Assembly: GCA_900542935.1 (NCBI GenBank)
Contig: UQPN01000001.1
Coordinates: forward strand, 62,001-126,000
Reading direction: 5' to 3'
Source: an uncultured Eubacteriales bacterium
GTDB lineage: Bacteria > Bacillota > Clostridia > Christensenellales > Borkfalkiaceae
DNA: 64,000 nucleotides
A program made the position numbers and the translations under genes. The stretch's first letter is position 1, and each line of letters starts with the position of its first letter. The notes under the pieces are model-generated. The model ran no database searches. It was given only the letters and a program-made list of their open reading frames with translations, and had not been told where the DNA came from. This document shows positions 18,053-27,021 of the stretch, piece by piece.

Positions 18053-19603
18053 TTATTCTTCTTCCGCGCCGTACGTGCGGTACGATACCGCTTCCATCAC
18101 GTGCTCCGGTAAAATGCGCTCTTCGCCCGACAGGTCCGCAATCGTGCGCGCCACCTTTAAAATACGCGAGCGCGCCCGCGCGGAAAGCCTGAGCGAAGTG
18201 AACGCCTCGCGCAGAATATCGTCGCACTCTTTCGAAAGCGCGCAGTATTTCCGTATGTCTTTTTCGTTCATTTCGCTGTTGGTGTTCACGTTTTCGCCGG
18301 CATATCGCTCGCGCTGAATTTCCCGCGCGCGGTCGGTGCGTTTTTTGATTTCCGCGCTCGTTTCTCCGTTCTCTCCGCCCGAAAGGTCGTCGTACGTTAC
18401 GCCGTCCACTTCCACCTGAATATCGATTCTGTCCAGCAGCGGACCGGATATTCTTGCGCGGTAACGTTTGATTTCGGAAGGCGTGCACGTGCATTGCCGC
18501 GTGGCGGAGCCGTAGTTTCCGCAGGGGCAGGGGTTCATGCTTGCGCACAGCATAAACGAAGCGGGATACGTAACGGTGCCGCCCGCTCTCGAAACGGTGA
18601 TAACGCCGTCCTCCAGCGGTTGCCGGAGCGCTTCCAGCGTGGAGCGGTTGTATTCGGGCAGCTCGTCCAGAAACAGCACGCCGCCGTGCGCCAGCGAAAT
18701 TTCTCCGGGATGCACCGTTTTGTTTCCGCCGCCGCAGAGCGAAACGGTGGTGGCGGTATGGTGGGGCGTTCTGAACGGGCGTTCGGTAATAATTCCGTTT
18801 TCGCCCAAAGTTCCCGCCACCGAATGAATTTTTGTGATTTCCAGCGCCTCTTCAAACGATAAATCCGGCAGCACCGTAGGAATCGCCCGCGCCAGCATGG
18901 TTTTTCCGCTTCCGGGAGGGCCTACAAACAGAATGTTGTGTCCGCCCGCCACGGCAACTTCCAGCGCGCGCTTTGCAATCTCCTGTCCTTTCACGAACGA
19001 CAGATCGTGCGCGGAAAGGTTGTTGTTCCAGTCCGCGCCCGCCTTTTCGCTTTGCGCCGCGCGGAATTCTTCGCAACGCACGGGGGAGAGGGGCGAAAAA
19101 CCGGAAAGATGATCCACCACTTCGCGTAAGGTTCGCGCCGCATATACGTCGACGCCGCCCACATACCCCGCTTCCTTTGCGTTTTCTGCGGGAACGATAA
19201 ACGTTTTGTAACCTTTTTCGCGCGCGGAAATCACCGCCGGCAGCACGCCGCGCACGGGGTGCAGTTCGCCGTTTAACGCAAGCTCGCCGAGAAAAATGAT
19301 TCCGTTCGTGTCTGCTTCCAGCGCGCCTTCGCCTTTTAAAAGCGAAATCGCCGTGGCAAGGTCCAGCGCCGAGCCTTCTTTTTTCACGTACGCGGGGGCG
19401 TAGTTCACGGTGATTTTATGGTTCGGAAACATCAGTCCGCTGTTTTTCACTGCGCTTTTCACCCGTTCGCGCGATTCTTTCACCGCCGCGTCGGGCAAGC
19501 CCACCATATCGAACGAAGGAATCCCTTTCGAGATATCCGCTTCCACCGTTACGGGTACGCCTTCCAGCCCGAAGAGCGCATAGCTTTCTACTCTTGCAAT
19601 CAT
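18053..19603 (-). CDS. comM: Mg-chelatase-like AAA+ ATPase, ComM/YifB family
   Basis: 516 residues, normal for YifB/ComM, with AAGGAG upstream. ComM is a helicase that promotes branch migration during integration of transforming DNA. An N-terminal ChlI-like fold (SYALFGLEGVPVTVEADIS, then GLPDAAVKESRERVKSA) precedes the AAA+ core with Walker A GPPGSGKT near residue 225, Walker B GGVLFLDELPEY and an MNPCPCGNYG zinc-like knuckle. The C-terminal Mg_chelatase_C domain ends the protein. It is the first gene of the eight-gene minus-strand operon and lies next to dprA, which fits a shared role in DNA uptake. Confidence 0.93.
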   Translation of the reverse strand: MIARVESYALFGLEGVPVTVEADISKGIPSFDMVGLPDAAVKESRERVKSAVKNSGLMFPNHKITVNYAPAYVKKEGSALDLATAISLLKGEGALEADTNGIIFLGELALNGELHPVRGVLPAVISAREKGYKTFIVPAENAKEAGYVGGVDVYAARTLREVVDHLSGFSPLSPVRCEEFRAAQSEKAGADWNNNLSAHDLSFVKGQEIAKRALEVAVAGGHNILFVGPPGSGKTMLARAIPTVLPDLSFEEALEITKIHSVAGTLGENGIITERPFRTPHHTATTVSLCGGGNKTVHPGEISLAHGGVLFLDELPEYNRSTLEALRQPLEDGVITVSRAGGTVTYPASFMLCASMNPCPCGNYGSATRQCTCTPSEIKRYRARISGPLLDRIDIQVEVDGVTYDDLSGGENGETSAEIKKRTDRAREIQRERYAGENVNTNSEMNEKDIRKYCALSKECDDILREAFTSLRLSARARSRILKVARTIADLSGEERILPEHVMEAVSYRTYGAEEE

Positions 19604-19647
19604 TCTGCGTGCAAACTCCTTGAAATCTATTCACCTGCTGTCTTATT

Positions 19648-19676
19648 ATTGTACAGGAAAAGCGGAAAAAAGTAAA
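19648..19676 (-). promoter_or_regulatory. Sigma-A-type promoter of the comM-to-trxA operon
   Basis: On the minus strand TTTACT and TACAAT are separated by 17 bases, and the -10 lies 45 bases before the comM ATG. Two mismatches in the -35 box make it moderately strong. Confidence 0.55.
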
Positions 19677-19903
19677 TAAAAAAAGGCGGCGGTAACCAAG
19701 AAAAAAAATATTTTTTTGTCGCGCGCGCGTATATAAGCGTCAAAAACGCAAAAACGCGTCGAACGCCCGCGCTTTATTCCGCTTTGTTCCGCAAGTTTCT
19801 CCGCGCCGTTTTTTGTAATCGCGGCGTATTCGAAGAAGCGCGGTTTTTGCCCGAAACGAAAAAATAAGTCGAAAAATATTTCAAAAAAATTCCTTTTATC
19901 CGC
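19677..19903. other. Non-coding divergent intergenic DNA
   Basis: This part of the comM-lipoprotein intergenic region holds A- and T-runs and a short CG/GC alternation (GTCGCGCGCGCG). I see no coding frame with a ribosome site, no clear operator and no RNA structure in it. Confidence 0.5.
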
Positions 19904-19932
19904 TTGACAAAATTTTGAATATTGTGTAAAAT
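19904..19932 (+). promoter_or_regulatory. Strong sigma-A promoter of the small lipoprotein gene
   Basis: A perfect TTGACA and TAAAAT with exactly 17 bases between. The start of transcription would be near 19939, leaving a leader of about 70 bases before the TTG start. Confidence 0.8.
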
Positions 19933-20007
19933 AGCTGCATATTTTTACACGCGGAGCGTAGCCGGCGCAAAAGCGCGTAAAAAAATCACACTAAGGAGAA
20001 TAAACGA

Positions 20008-20199
20008 TTGAACAGAAAAAAATCGGCCGCGTTAATGTGTGCGGTTGCCGTGTTTTTCGGCGCTTTTGCGCTGCTTAGCGGCTGCGCGGACTCGCAGGAT
20101 ACCCCGAGGAGAGGCAGATCTGTGCCCGGAGGCACGATGGACGACTACTTCGACGATTCCGTAATTACGTACGAAGTCGGCGCTACGTATACGTTTTAA
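20008..20199 (+). CDS. Small putative lipoprotein
   Basis: 63 residues with a TTG start, supported by AAGGAG nine bases upstream and a strong promoter and terminator on either side, so it is a one-gene transcript. The N-terminus MNRKKSAALMCAVAVFFGAF is a signal peptide and ALLSGCAD is a lipobox with Cys at about residue 27. The mature part is only about 37 residues and polar (DDYFDDSVITYEVGATYTF). I recognise no family. It is likely a membrane-anchored surface peptide. Function unknown. Confidence 0.75.
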   Translation: MNRKKSAALMCAVAVFFGAFALLSGCADSQDTPRRGRSVPGGTMDDYFDDSVITYEVGATYTF

Positions 20200-20227
20200 A
20201 GTTATAAAACAAACAGATAAAATGTGG

Positions 20228-20257
20228 CGCCCCGAAGAAAAATCTTCGGGGCGTTTT
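20228..20257 (+). terminator. Rho-independent terminator after the lipoprotein gene
   Basis: An 11-bp perfect stem (CGCCCCGAAGA with TCTTCGGGGCG), loop AAAA, then TTTT and a T-rich tail. Confidence 0.9.
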
Positions 20258-20411
20258 CATTTGTCTTTTTATCGGAAATATATTTTACGAAAAGTTATTC
20301 CCGCTATGTTTAAACGGCGGAAAGCAGGGGTAAAAATAACTAATGAAAAAAGAAACCGACGGGTTGCGGAACAAAGCGCGGCACGCGGAAAACGGCAAGG
20401 AGGGCAAAATT

Positions 20412-23015
20412 ATGGATATGAAAAAATTTACCGAGAAATCTTCGGAAGCGCTGGTAAACGCGCAGAGAGTTTCCACGGAATACGGCAACGCCGATATCAA
20501 TCAGCTGCATCTGTTATTCTCGCTTTTAAGCGATAAGGAGGGGCTGATTGCCACGCTGTTGTCGCGTGCGGGGGTAAACGTTTCCGCGCTTCTCGAAAGA
20601 ACGCGTACGGAAATTTCGCGGCTTCCCAAAGTATCGGGCGGCGAAAAATACGTATCCGGCGCGTTGAACGATCTGCTTGAAAGCGCGCAGAGTTCCGCGG
20701 AACAGATGGGCGATTCCTATGTTTCCGTCGAGCATCTGTTTATGGCGTTCTTCGATAAGGGCGAAAGCCTTGTGAAGCGCCTTCTGAAAGAAGCCGGGAT
20801 AGATAAAAATACGTTCATGCAGGAGCTTGCCAAAGTGCGCGGCAATTCCCGCGTCGACAGCGAAAATCCCGAAGATACCTACGACGTACTGAATAAATAC
20901 GGCAGCGATCTGGTGGAGCGGGCGCGGCAGCACAAACTCGACCCCGTCATCGGGCGGGACGAAGAAATCCGTTCCGTCATCCGTATTCTTTCGCGTAAAA
21001 CGAAAAACAATCCCGTGCTGATCGGCGAAGCCGGCGTGGGCAAAACGGCAATCGCCGAAGGGCTTGCGATTCGTATCATGAAAGGGGACGTGCCCGATTC
21101 TCTGAAAGACCGCAAAGTATTTTCTCTGGATCTCGGCGCGTTGATTGCGGGCGCGAAATTCCGCGGCGAATTCGAAGAAAGATTGAAAGCCGTGCTTGCC
21201 GAAGTGAAGAAATCGGACGGCAGAATTATTCTGTTCATCGATGAGTTGCATACCATCGTCGGCGCCGGCAAAACGGACGGCGCGATGGACGCGGGCAACC
21301 TGTTAAAGCCTATGCTGGCGCGCGGCGAGCTGCATTGCATCGGCGCCACCACGCTGGACGAGTACCGCAAATATATCGAAAAAGATCCCGCGCTCGAACG
21401 TCGTTTCCAGCCCGTGCTGGTGGGCGAACCCACGGTGGAAGATACCATCTCCATTCTGCGCGGTCTGAAAGAGCGTTACGAAGTGTTCCACGGCGTAAAA
21501 ATTCAGGATAACGCCTTAATCGCCGCGGCGACTCTTTCCGACAGATATATCACCGACAGATTCCTGCCCGATAAGGCGATCGACCTCGTGGACGAAGCCT
21601 GCGCCACCATCCGCACGCAGATGGAATCGAGCCCCGAAGAGATGGACGCGCTTTCGAGAAAGACGATGCAGCTGGAAATCGAAAAGAATGCCCTTTCCAA
21701 AGAAACCGATCCCGCTTCGCAGGAACATCTGAAAGAAATCGAAAACGAACTTGCGGAAATGAAAGAAAAATACGCAGCGTTGTCCACCCGCTGGGAAGCG
21801 GAAAAACGCGATATTTCCGCGGTGCAGTCTTTGCGCGAAGAAATCGAAAAATGCTCGGCGGATCTGGAAAAAGCGCAGCGCGAGTACGATTTGCAGAAAG
21901 CTTCCGAACTTCAGTACGGCAAACTGCCCGAACTGAAAAAGAAGCTGGAAGAAAGCGAGAAGAAAGCCGCGGCGGACGGCGCGGACGGCAACGGCGGCAC
22001 GATTCTGCACGATAAAGTAACCGAAGAAGAAATCGCCGAAATCGTGGCAAAACGCACGGGTATTCCCGTGGCGAAACTGATGGAAGGCGAAAAGGAAAAA
22101 CTGCTTCACCTCGCCGATACCCTGCACAAACGGGTAATCGGGCAGAACGAAGCGGTGGATGCCGTGGCTAACGCCATTCTTCGTTCCCGCGCGGGCATCG
22201 CCGATCCCGATCGTCCTATCGGTTCGTTCCTGTTTTTAGGCCCTACGGGCGTCGGCAAAACGCAGCTTGCGAAAACGTTGGCGAAGTGCCTGTTCGACGA
22301 CGAGAAAAACATGGTGCGTATCGATATGAGCGAGTATATGGAAAAGTATTCCGTTTCCCGTCTGATCGGCGCGCCTCCCGGATACGTCGGGTACGACGAG
22401 GGCGGGCAGCTCACCGAAGCCGTGCGCCGTCATCCTTACTGCGTGGTGCTGTTCGACGAGGTGGAAAAGGCGCACCCGGACGTGTTCAACGTGCTTTTGC
22501 AAGTGCTTGACGACGGGCGTATCACCGACGGACAGGGCAGAACGGTGAACTTCAAAAACACCGTGATTATCTTAACTTCCAACCTCGGCTCGCCCGCCAT
22601 TCTCGAAGGCATCGACGAAAAAGGCAACCTTTCCGAAACGGCGAAAAAGGAAGTGGAAGCGCTGCTTAAAACCTCGTTCCGTCCCGAATTTTTAAACCGT
22701 CTGGACGAAATCGTCATTTTCAAACCGCTGCAGAAAGGCGAAATCGAAAAGATCGTAAAACTTTTCGTTTCGTCGCTCAGAGAAAGACTCGCGGAAAAGC
22801 GGCTGACTCTGGAAATTACCGACAAAGCGTGCGCATACCTTGCGGACAACGGCTACGATCCGGTTCTCGGCGCAAGACCGTTGAAGAGGTACGTGCAGCA
22901 GGCGGTGGAAACGCCGCTCGCCAAAGAACTGCTTGCGGGCAGATTCCTGCCGGGCGACACGGTGAAAATCGACGCTTCCGATTCGGGCGTCATCATCACC
23001 AACCCGAAAAAGTAA
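20412..23015 (+). CDS. clpB: ATP-dependent disaggregase ClpB
   Basis: 867 residues from ATG 20412, chosen because AAGGAGGG lies seven bases upstream and the start MDMKKFTEKSSEALVNAQR matches the family; an upstream ATG at 20343 lacks a site. ClpB rescues aggregated proteins with the DnaK system. It has an N-terminal Clp_N repeat domain, first AAA+ with Walker A GEAGVGKT, a coiled-coil middle domain at roughly residues 385-510, second AAA+ with GPTGVGKT, and the AVRRHPYCVVLFDEVEKAH block. The middle domain separates it from ClpC. I found no CIRCE or CtsR operator in the upstream region. Confidence 0.95.
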   Translation: MDMKKFTEKSSEALVNAQRVSTEYGNADINQLHLLFSLLSDKEGLIATLLSRAGVNVSALLERTRTEISRLPKVSGGEKYVSGALNDLLESAQSSAEQMGDSYVSVEHLFMAFFDKGESLVKRLLKEAGIDKNTFMQELAKVRGNSRVDSENPEDTYDVLNKYGSDLVERARQHKLDPVIGRDEEIRSVIRILSRKTKNNPVLIGEAGVGKTAIAEGLAIRIMKGDVPDSLKDRKVFSLDLGALIAGAKFRGEFEERLKAVLAEVKKSDGRIILFIDELHTIVGAGKTDGAMDAGNLLKPMLARGELHCIGATTLDEYRKYIEKDPALERRFQPVLVGEPTVEDTISILRGLKERYEVFHGVKIQDNALIAAATLSDRYITDRFLPDKAIDLVDEACATIRTQMESSPEEMDALSRKTMQLEIEKNALSKETDPASQEHLKEIENELAEMKEKYAALSTRWEAEKRDISAVQSLREEIEKCSADLEKAQREYDLQKASELQYGKLPELKKKLEESEKKAAADGADGNGGTILHDKVTEEEIAEIVAKRTGIPVAKLMEGEKEKLLHLADTLHKRVIGQNEAVDAVANAILRSRAGIADPDRPIGSFLFLGPTGVGKTQLAKTLAKCLFDDEKNMVRIDMSEYMEKYSVSRLIGAPPGYVGYDEGGQLTEAVRRHPYCVVLFDEVEKAHPDVFNVLLQVLDDGRITDGQGRTVNFKNTVIILTSNLGSPAILEGIDEKGNLSETAKKEVEALLKTSFRPEFLNRLDEIVIFKPLQKGEIEKIVKLFVSSLRERLAEKRLTLEITDKACAYLADNGYDPVLGARPLKRYVQQAVETPLAKELLAGRFLPGDTVKIDASDSGVIITNPKK

Positions 23016-23032
23016 TCGCCGAAAATCCTGAA

Positions 23033-23069
23033 ACGCTCTCCCGTACAACAAACGGGAGGGCGTTTTTTC
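23033..23069 (+). terminator. Rho-independent terminator after clpB
   Basis: A 12-bp stem (ACGCTCTCCCGT with ACGGGAGGGCGT, one G-T pair), seven-base loop and six Ts. Confidence 0.9.
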
Positions 23070-23134
23070 TCATAAATTTCCGGGCGGCGGCATACGATAA
23101 AAAGAATCGATAAGAAACACCCGGAGGGCGCGCC

Positions 23135-25996
23135 ATGTCCGCTAATGCAAAGAAAAACGCAGGTACGCAGGAAAAAAACGCATTGTTCGGTTTAAGCGAG
23201 GAAGAAGTAAAATTTTCACGCGAAAAATACGGCGAAAACGCACTGCAAAAGCGTAAAAGAAAGGGCTTTTTCAAGCAGTATCTTTCCGCCTTTTCCGATC
23301 CGATCATCCGCATCCTGCTCGTTGCGCTTGCCATCAATCTCATATTTTTCATCCGCAGCCGCAACGTAACCGAAACGGCGGGCATCGCCGTCGCCGTGTT
23401 TTTATCCACGTTCGTTTCCACCCTCTCGGAATACGGCAGCGAATCGGCGTTCGAACAGCTGATGGCGCAAAGCGAAAACTTGTCCTGCCGCGTCCGCCGC
23501 GGCGGAAAAACAAAACAAATCGCCGTACGCGAACTTGTCGTCGGCGATATATTGCTTCTGGAAGCGGGCGAACGAGTCCCCGCGGACGGCGTCATGCTTT
23601 CGGGCAGACTTGCCGTATCGCAATCCCCGCTCACGGGCGAAAGCGCGGAAATCGAAAAAACGCCCGGAGCGCTTGCCGGCGCGGAAGGGCTTTCCCGCCG
23701 CGAAAAGGTATTCGAAGGCAGTCTGGTTACGGGCGGCGAAGCGGCGGTACGGGTAAGCGAAGTGGGCGAAAACACCTTTTACGGGCAGATGGCGGGCGCG
23801 CTTCGTCAGGATAAAGGGGACAGCCCGTTGAAACGCAAACTTTCCGTTCTTGCAGGCACGCTTTCCCGCTTCGGATATCTCGCCGCCGTGCTCGTCGCTC
23901 TTGCCGATCTGTTCAACGCGTTCTTTCTGGATAACGCCATGAATCCCGCGCTTATCAAGGCGGATTTTCAAAACCCCGTTACGGTATTTTCCTGCCTGAT
24001 GCACGCCGTTACCCTCGCCATCGCCGTCGTGGTGGTCGCCGTGCCGGAAGGGCTGCCCATGATGATCGCCGTGGTTCTTTCTTCCAACCGCGCGAAAATG
24101 GCAAAGGACAACGTGCTTGTAAAGCGCGCCGCGGGCATCGAAGCGGCGGGCGGCATGAAAATTCTTTTCACCGATAAAACGGGCACGCTCACCCGCGGCA
24201 TGCCGTCCGTCGGCCGCGTTTTAACGGGCAGGGGCGAATTGCTTCCCCCCGACCGTCTGCCCGCGCTCCTTGCGGAAAAAATCGCCGCGTGCGCGTATTT
24301 CAACGGCGGCGAAGCGGCGGCAAAGGGCGGCGGCAACGCCGCGGACAGGGCTTTTAAAGCCGCCTTTCCGCCGGAAACGTATCTGCGCGGCGCCCGCTTG
24401 CACGAGGCGAAAATTATATCGCGGCAGAAATTCAGCACGGAAAACAAATACGCTCTTTCCGCGGTGCAAAGCGGCGGCGAAACAACGGTGTATTTTCAGG
24501 GCGCGCCCGAAATCCTGCTGCCGCATATCGCGTACTGTTTCAACGGCGAAAGCAATCTTCCGCTGGATGCGGCGCTGATGAAAAAACGCCTGCACGAACA
24601 GACGAGCCGCGGCAGACGCGTGATCGCTCTTGCCTGTTACGAGGGCGAATTTCCGCGTGCCTCCGAAGGAATCTTGCCGGAAAACGCCACGCTTCTTGCG
24701 CTTGCCGTGCTTTGCGACGAACTTCGCCCCGAAGCGAAAACCGCCGTGGACGATCTGCGCGGCGCCGGCGTGCAGGTAGTGATGATTACGGGCGATCATC
24801 CCGAAACCGCGGCGGCAATCGCCAAAGAGGCGGGGCTGTTTCTGCCCGTGCGGCAAACCGAAAAACGCAAAACTTCGCACCATACCCCCCGCAAAAGCAA
24901 GGCGGAAGCGCAGAAGTACGCGCCGTACGCCGAATCAGGCGGCGCCGTCGTGCTCACGGGCGGCGAACTGGCGGCGATGAGCGACGAAGAAGTATTAAAA
25001 ATTCTGCCGCGGCTCCGCGTGGTGGCGCGCGCTCTCCCCACCGATAAAAGCCGGCTGGTAGAACTTTCGAAGCGCCTCGGTTGCGTAACGGGCATGACGG
25101 GCGACGGCATCAACGACGCGGCGGCGCTGAAAAAAGCGGACGTAGGTTTCGCGCTCGGTTCGGGCACGGAAGTCGCCAAAGAAGCGGGCGACGTGGTGAT
25201 TACCGACGATAATCTTTCGTCCGTCGTCAAAGCGGCGGCATACGGCAGGCGGGTATTCAAAAGCATACGGCAGTTTGTGGTGTTTCAGCTTACGATGAAT
25301 CTCTGCGCGGTGGGCGTATCTCTGCTTGCGCCGTTCATCGGCTTCGATACCCCCGTAACCGTCATGCAGATGCTGTGGATCAATATGATTATGGATACGC
25401 TCGCCTCGCTGGCGTTCGCGGGCATCCGCGTCGATCCGCAGGATATGCGCCGTCCGCCCGTGCCGCTTTCCGAGCCCGTGCTTACAAAGCGCCTTGCGGG
25501 GCGCGTCGCCGCCACGGGAATCTACTGCGTGCTGCTTTGCCTGTACTTTTTAAAGTCGCCGGAAATCGCCTCGTTTTTCCGCGTGGGCGAAAGCAGGGGC
25601 ACGGCGCATTTTTACACCGCGTTTTTCTCGATTTTCGTGTTTTCCGGTTTGTTCGGCGCGTTCCACGCTCGTACCGATTCGCCGAATCCGTTCAGAAGAA
25701 TGAAGGGCGGCGGCTCGTTCGTGATTTTCATCGCGCTCACCTCGTTTTGCCAGATCGCGCTTCTGTACTTCGGCGGCACGGTGTTCAGAACGTCCGGTTT
25801 AACGTTTGCCGAACTTATTTTAACGCTTGCGCTATCCGCTACGGTGCTGCCCGTGGGCGCGCTGGTAAAACTTGCCGAACGCCCCGTCGAAGCGGTTTAT
25901 ACGCTGCGCAAAACGCGCAAATCGCGCAAACCGAAAAACAAAAACATAAAAGCCCCGATTAAAAACCCGCTCGCCGCGCATAATAATATCGTGTAA
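23135..25996 (+). CDS. Calcium-type P-type ATPase (P2)
   Basis: 953 residues with CGGAGGG upstream. It would export Ca2+ or a related divalent cation using ATP. Present are the N-terminal cation-ATPase domain (GLSEEEVKFSREKYGENAL), the actuator loop SPLTGESAEIEKTPG, the M4 ion-site motif VAVPEGLPMMIAVVLS with the PEGLP typical of Ca2+ pumps, the phosphorylated Asp347 in FTDKTGTLT, the hinge MTGDGINDAAALKKADVGFALG, and a C-terminal block of about six helices. The nucleotide domain carries a basic His/Lys insertion (EKRKTSHHTPRKSK). The tail is Lys/Asn-rich. No metal-responsive regulator gene adjoins it. Confidence 0.9.
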   Translation: MSANAKKNAGTQEKNALFGLSEEEVKFSREKYGENALQKRKRKGFFKQYLSAFSDPIIRILLVALAINLIFFIRSRNVTETAGIAVAVFLSTFVSTLSEYGSESAFEQLMAQSENLSCRVRRGGKTKQIAVRELVVGDILLLEAGERVPADGVMLSGRLAVSQSPLTGESAEIEKTPGALAGAEGLSRREKVFEGSLVTGGEAAVRVSEVGENTFYGQMAGALRQDKGDSPLKRKLSVLAGTLSRFGYLAAVLVALADLFNAFFLDNAMNPALIKADFQNPVTVFSCLMHAVTLAIAVVVVAVPEGLPMMIAVVLSSNRAKMAKDNVLVKRAAGIEAAGGMKILFTDKTGTLTRGMPSVGRVLTGRGELLPPDRLPALLAEKIAACAYFNGGEAAAKGGGNAADRAFKAAFPPETYLRGARLHEAKIISRQKFSTENKYALSAVQSGGETTVYFQGAPEILLPHIAYCFNGESNLPLDAALMKKRLHEQTSRGRRVIALACYEGEFPRASEGILPENATLLALAVLCDELRPEAKTAVDDLRGAGVQVVMITGDHPETAAAIAKEAGLFLPVRQTEKRKTSHHTPRKSKAEAQKYAPYAESGGAVVLTGGELAAMSDEEVLKILPRLRVVARALPTDKSRLVELSKRLGCVTGMTGDGINDAAALKKADVGFALGSGTEVAKEAGDVVITDDNLSSVVKAAAYGRRVFKSIRQFVVFQLTMNLCAVGVSLLAPFIGFDTPVTVMQMLWINMIMDTLASLAFAGIRVDPQDMRRPPVPLSEPVLTKRLAGRVAATGIYCVLLCLYFLKSPEIASFFRVGESRGTAHFYTAFFSIFVFSGLFGAFHARTDSPNPFRRMKGGGSFVIFIALTSFCQIALLYFGGTVFRTSGLTFAELILTLALSATVLPVGALVKLAERPVEAVYTLRKTRKSRKPKNKNIKAPIKNPLAAHNNIV

Positions 25997-26019
25997 TCAC
26001 GATGCGGGAGAAACGGACG

Positions 26020-26403
26020 ATGACGGAAGCGAAAAAAGCGGCAATGCTTTTATATCTCAACGACGAATGTAAAGAAAACGGCTACGAAATTTTTTCGGAC
26101 GACGATTTTTTAAGTTTATATCCCGCCGCGCTCGGCGTGAATAAGGAGGAAATCGCCCGCGCGGTGAAAACGCTGGACGAAGAGGGGTATATCGACGTGC
26201 GCTATGCCGAAGGCGGAAATTATTGTCTTTCCGTGCTGGATAAAGGGCGGAGGTACGAGGCGGAAGAGCAGCCGCTTTCGGTGCGGCGCAATTTGTTCCG
26301 TTCGCTGTCCCCCGTGTTCTGGTGGTCGTTTGCGGGCGGGGCTGCGGGCGGATTCCTCGCCGCGGCAATTGCTTCTTTATTGCGGCTCATCGCGCGCGGA
26401 TAA
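26020..26403 (+). CDS. Small winged-helix-like protein with C-terminal membrane anchor (1 of 2)
   Basis: 127 residues from ATG 26020, with GGGAGA upstream; an ATG 18 bases earlier is also in frame. Residues 1-85 look like a winged-helix fold (KKAAMLLYLNDECKENGYE, then EEIARAVKTLDEEGYIDVRY), and residues 100-122 form a Gly/Ala-rich membrane helix at the extreme C-terminus. No family recognised with certainty. The next gene has the same layout, which suggests a duplicated or paired system sensing or acting at the membrane. Function unknown. Confidence 0.7.
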   Translation: MTEAKKAAMLLYLNDECKENGYEIFSDDDFLSLYPAALGVNKEEIARAVKTLDEEGYIDVRYAEGGNYCLSVLDKGRRYEAEEQPLSVRRNLFRSLSPVFWWSFAGGAAGGFLAAAIASLLRLIARG

Positions 26404-26422
26404 GCGGGCGGACGAAAGAAAA

Positions 26423-26782
26423 ATGCTGAACAGACGCGAAGAGAAAATCATGGACGAAATATATTCGCTTTGCAAAGGCGACGGAAAAAGTCTGATTTCC
26501 GCCGCCGATTTTTCGCGGTTGTTCGAAGCTAAGGACAGGCTTCCCGAAGAGAAGCTCGAAAAAATCTTTGAAGATCTGCGCGAGGACGATTACGCGGAAA
26601 CGCTGTATTCTCACCGCAAAGGCGAAAAGATGTACCTGTTCACGCTGCGAGCGAAAGGGTATTGCTACCCGCGCGAAAAAGAGAATAAAAAGCGCGATAA
26701 GGCGCTGCTTGTGGTAAAATCGGTGGCTTCGGCAATCGTGGCTTTTCTGGTAGGCTTTATTCTCCGTCGCATTTTCAGATAG
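26423..26782 (+). CDS. Small winged-helix-like protein with C-terminal membrane anchor (2 of 2)
   Basis: 119 residues from ATG 26423, 19 bases after the previous gene; no strong ribosome site, so the ATG at 26450 is an alternative. The soluble part (EEKIMDEIYSLCKGDGKSL, then EKLEKIFEDLREDDYAETLY) resembles a helix-rich winged-helix domain, followed by a Lys-rich linker and a single membrane helix near residues 98-115 (VKSVASAIVAFLVGFIL). Layout matches its upstream neighbour although the sequence similarity is weak. It ends well before the uvrB promoter and is a separate transcript from it. Confidence 0.65.
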   Translation: MLNRREEKIMDEIYSLCKGDGKSLISAADFSRLFEAKDRLPEEKLEKIFEDLREDDYAETLYSHRKGEKMYLFTLRAKGYCYPREKENKKRDKALLVVKSVASAIVAFLVGFILRRIFR

Positions 26783-26920
26783 CGCGGCAATTCCTGCGCC
26801 GCATTCCGCAGATTTCTCTCTTGCGGAGGGCAAGCCGCAGGCGGGCGGCGGGAAAAAAACGGCGGCTGAAAAATTTCGTCGAAAAAATTTCAAATCGCCC
26901 GAAATGCGCCGCAAATAGCC

Positions 26921-26949
26921 TTGCTTTTTTTTCGAAGCCGTGCTATAAT
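26921..26949 (+). promoter_or_regulatory. Sigma-A promoter of uvrB
   Basis: TTGCTT and a perfect TATAAT with a 17-base spacer and an extended TGC before the -10. It lies 72 bases before the uvrB start and overlaps no gene. Confidence 0.8.
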
Positions 26950-26964
26950 AATGTCGAAAAAATG

Positions 26965-26978
26965 CAAACGTTTGTTTG
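26965..26978 (+). promoter_or_regulatory. Candidate LexA (SOS) operator of uvrB
   Basis: CAAACGTTTGTTTG is a perfect five-base inverted repeat with a four-base centre, directly after the predicted transcription start. Its geometry is that of the Gram-positive SOS box (GAAC-N4-GTTC), with one symmetrical mismatch in each arm. uvrB is a classical LexA target, which makes the call plausible. Confidence 0.5.
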
Positions 26979-27021
26979 TTTTTAAGAAAAACGTCGAAAA
27001 AAGGAGCGGAAAGGAAAGCCT

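Noticed and set aside
20258..20411. CIRCE or CtsR operator before clpB
   Set aside because: I looked for TTAGCACTC-N9-GAGTGCTAA and for GGTCAAA direct repeats and found neither.
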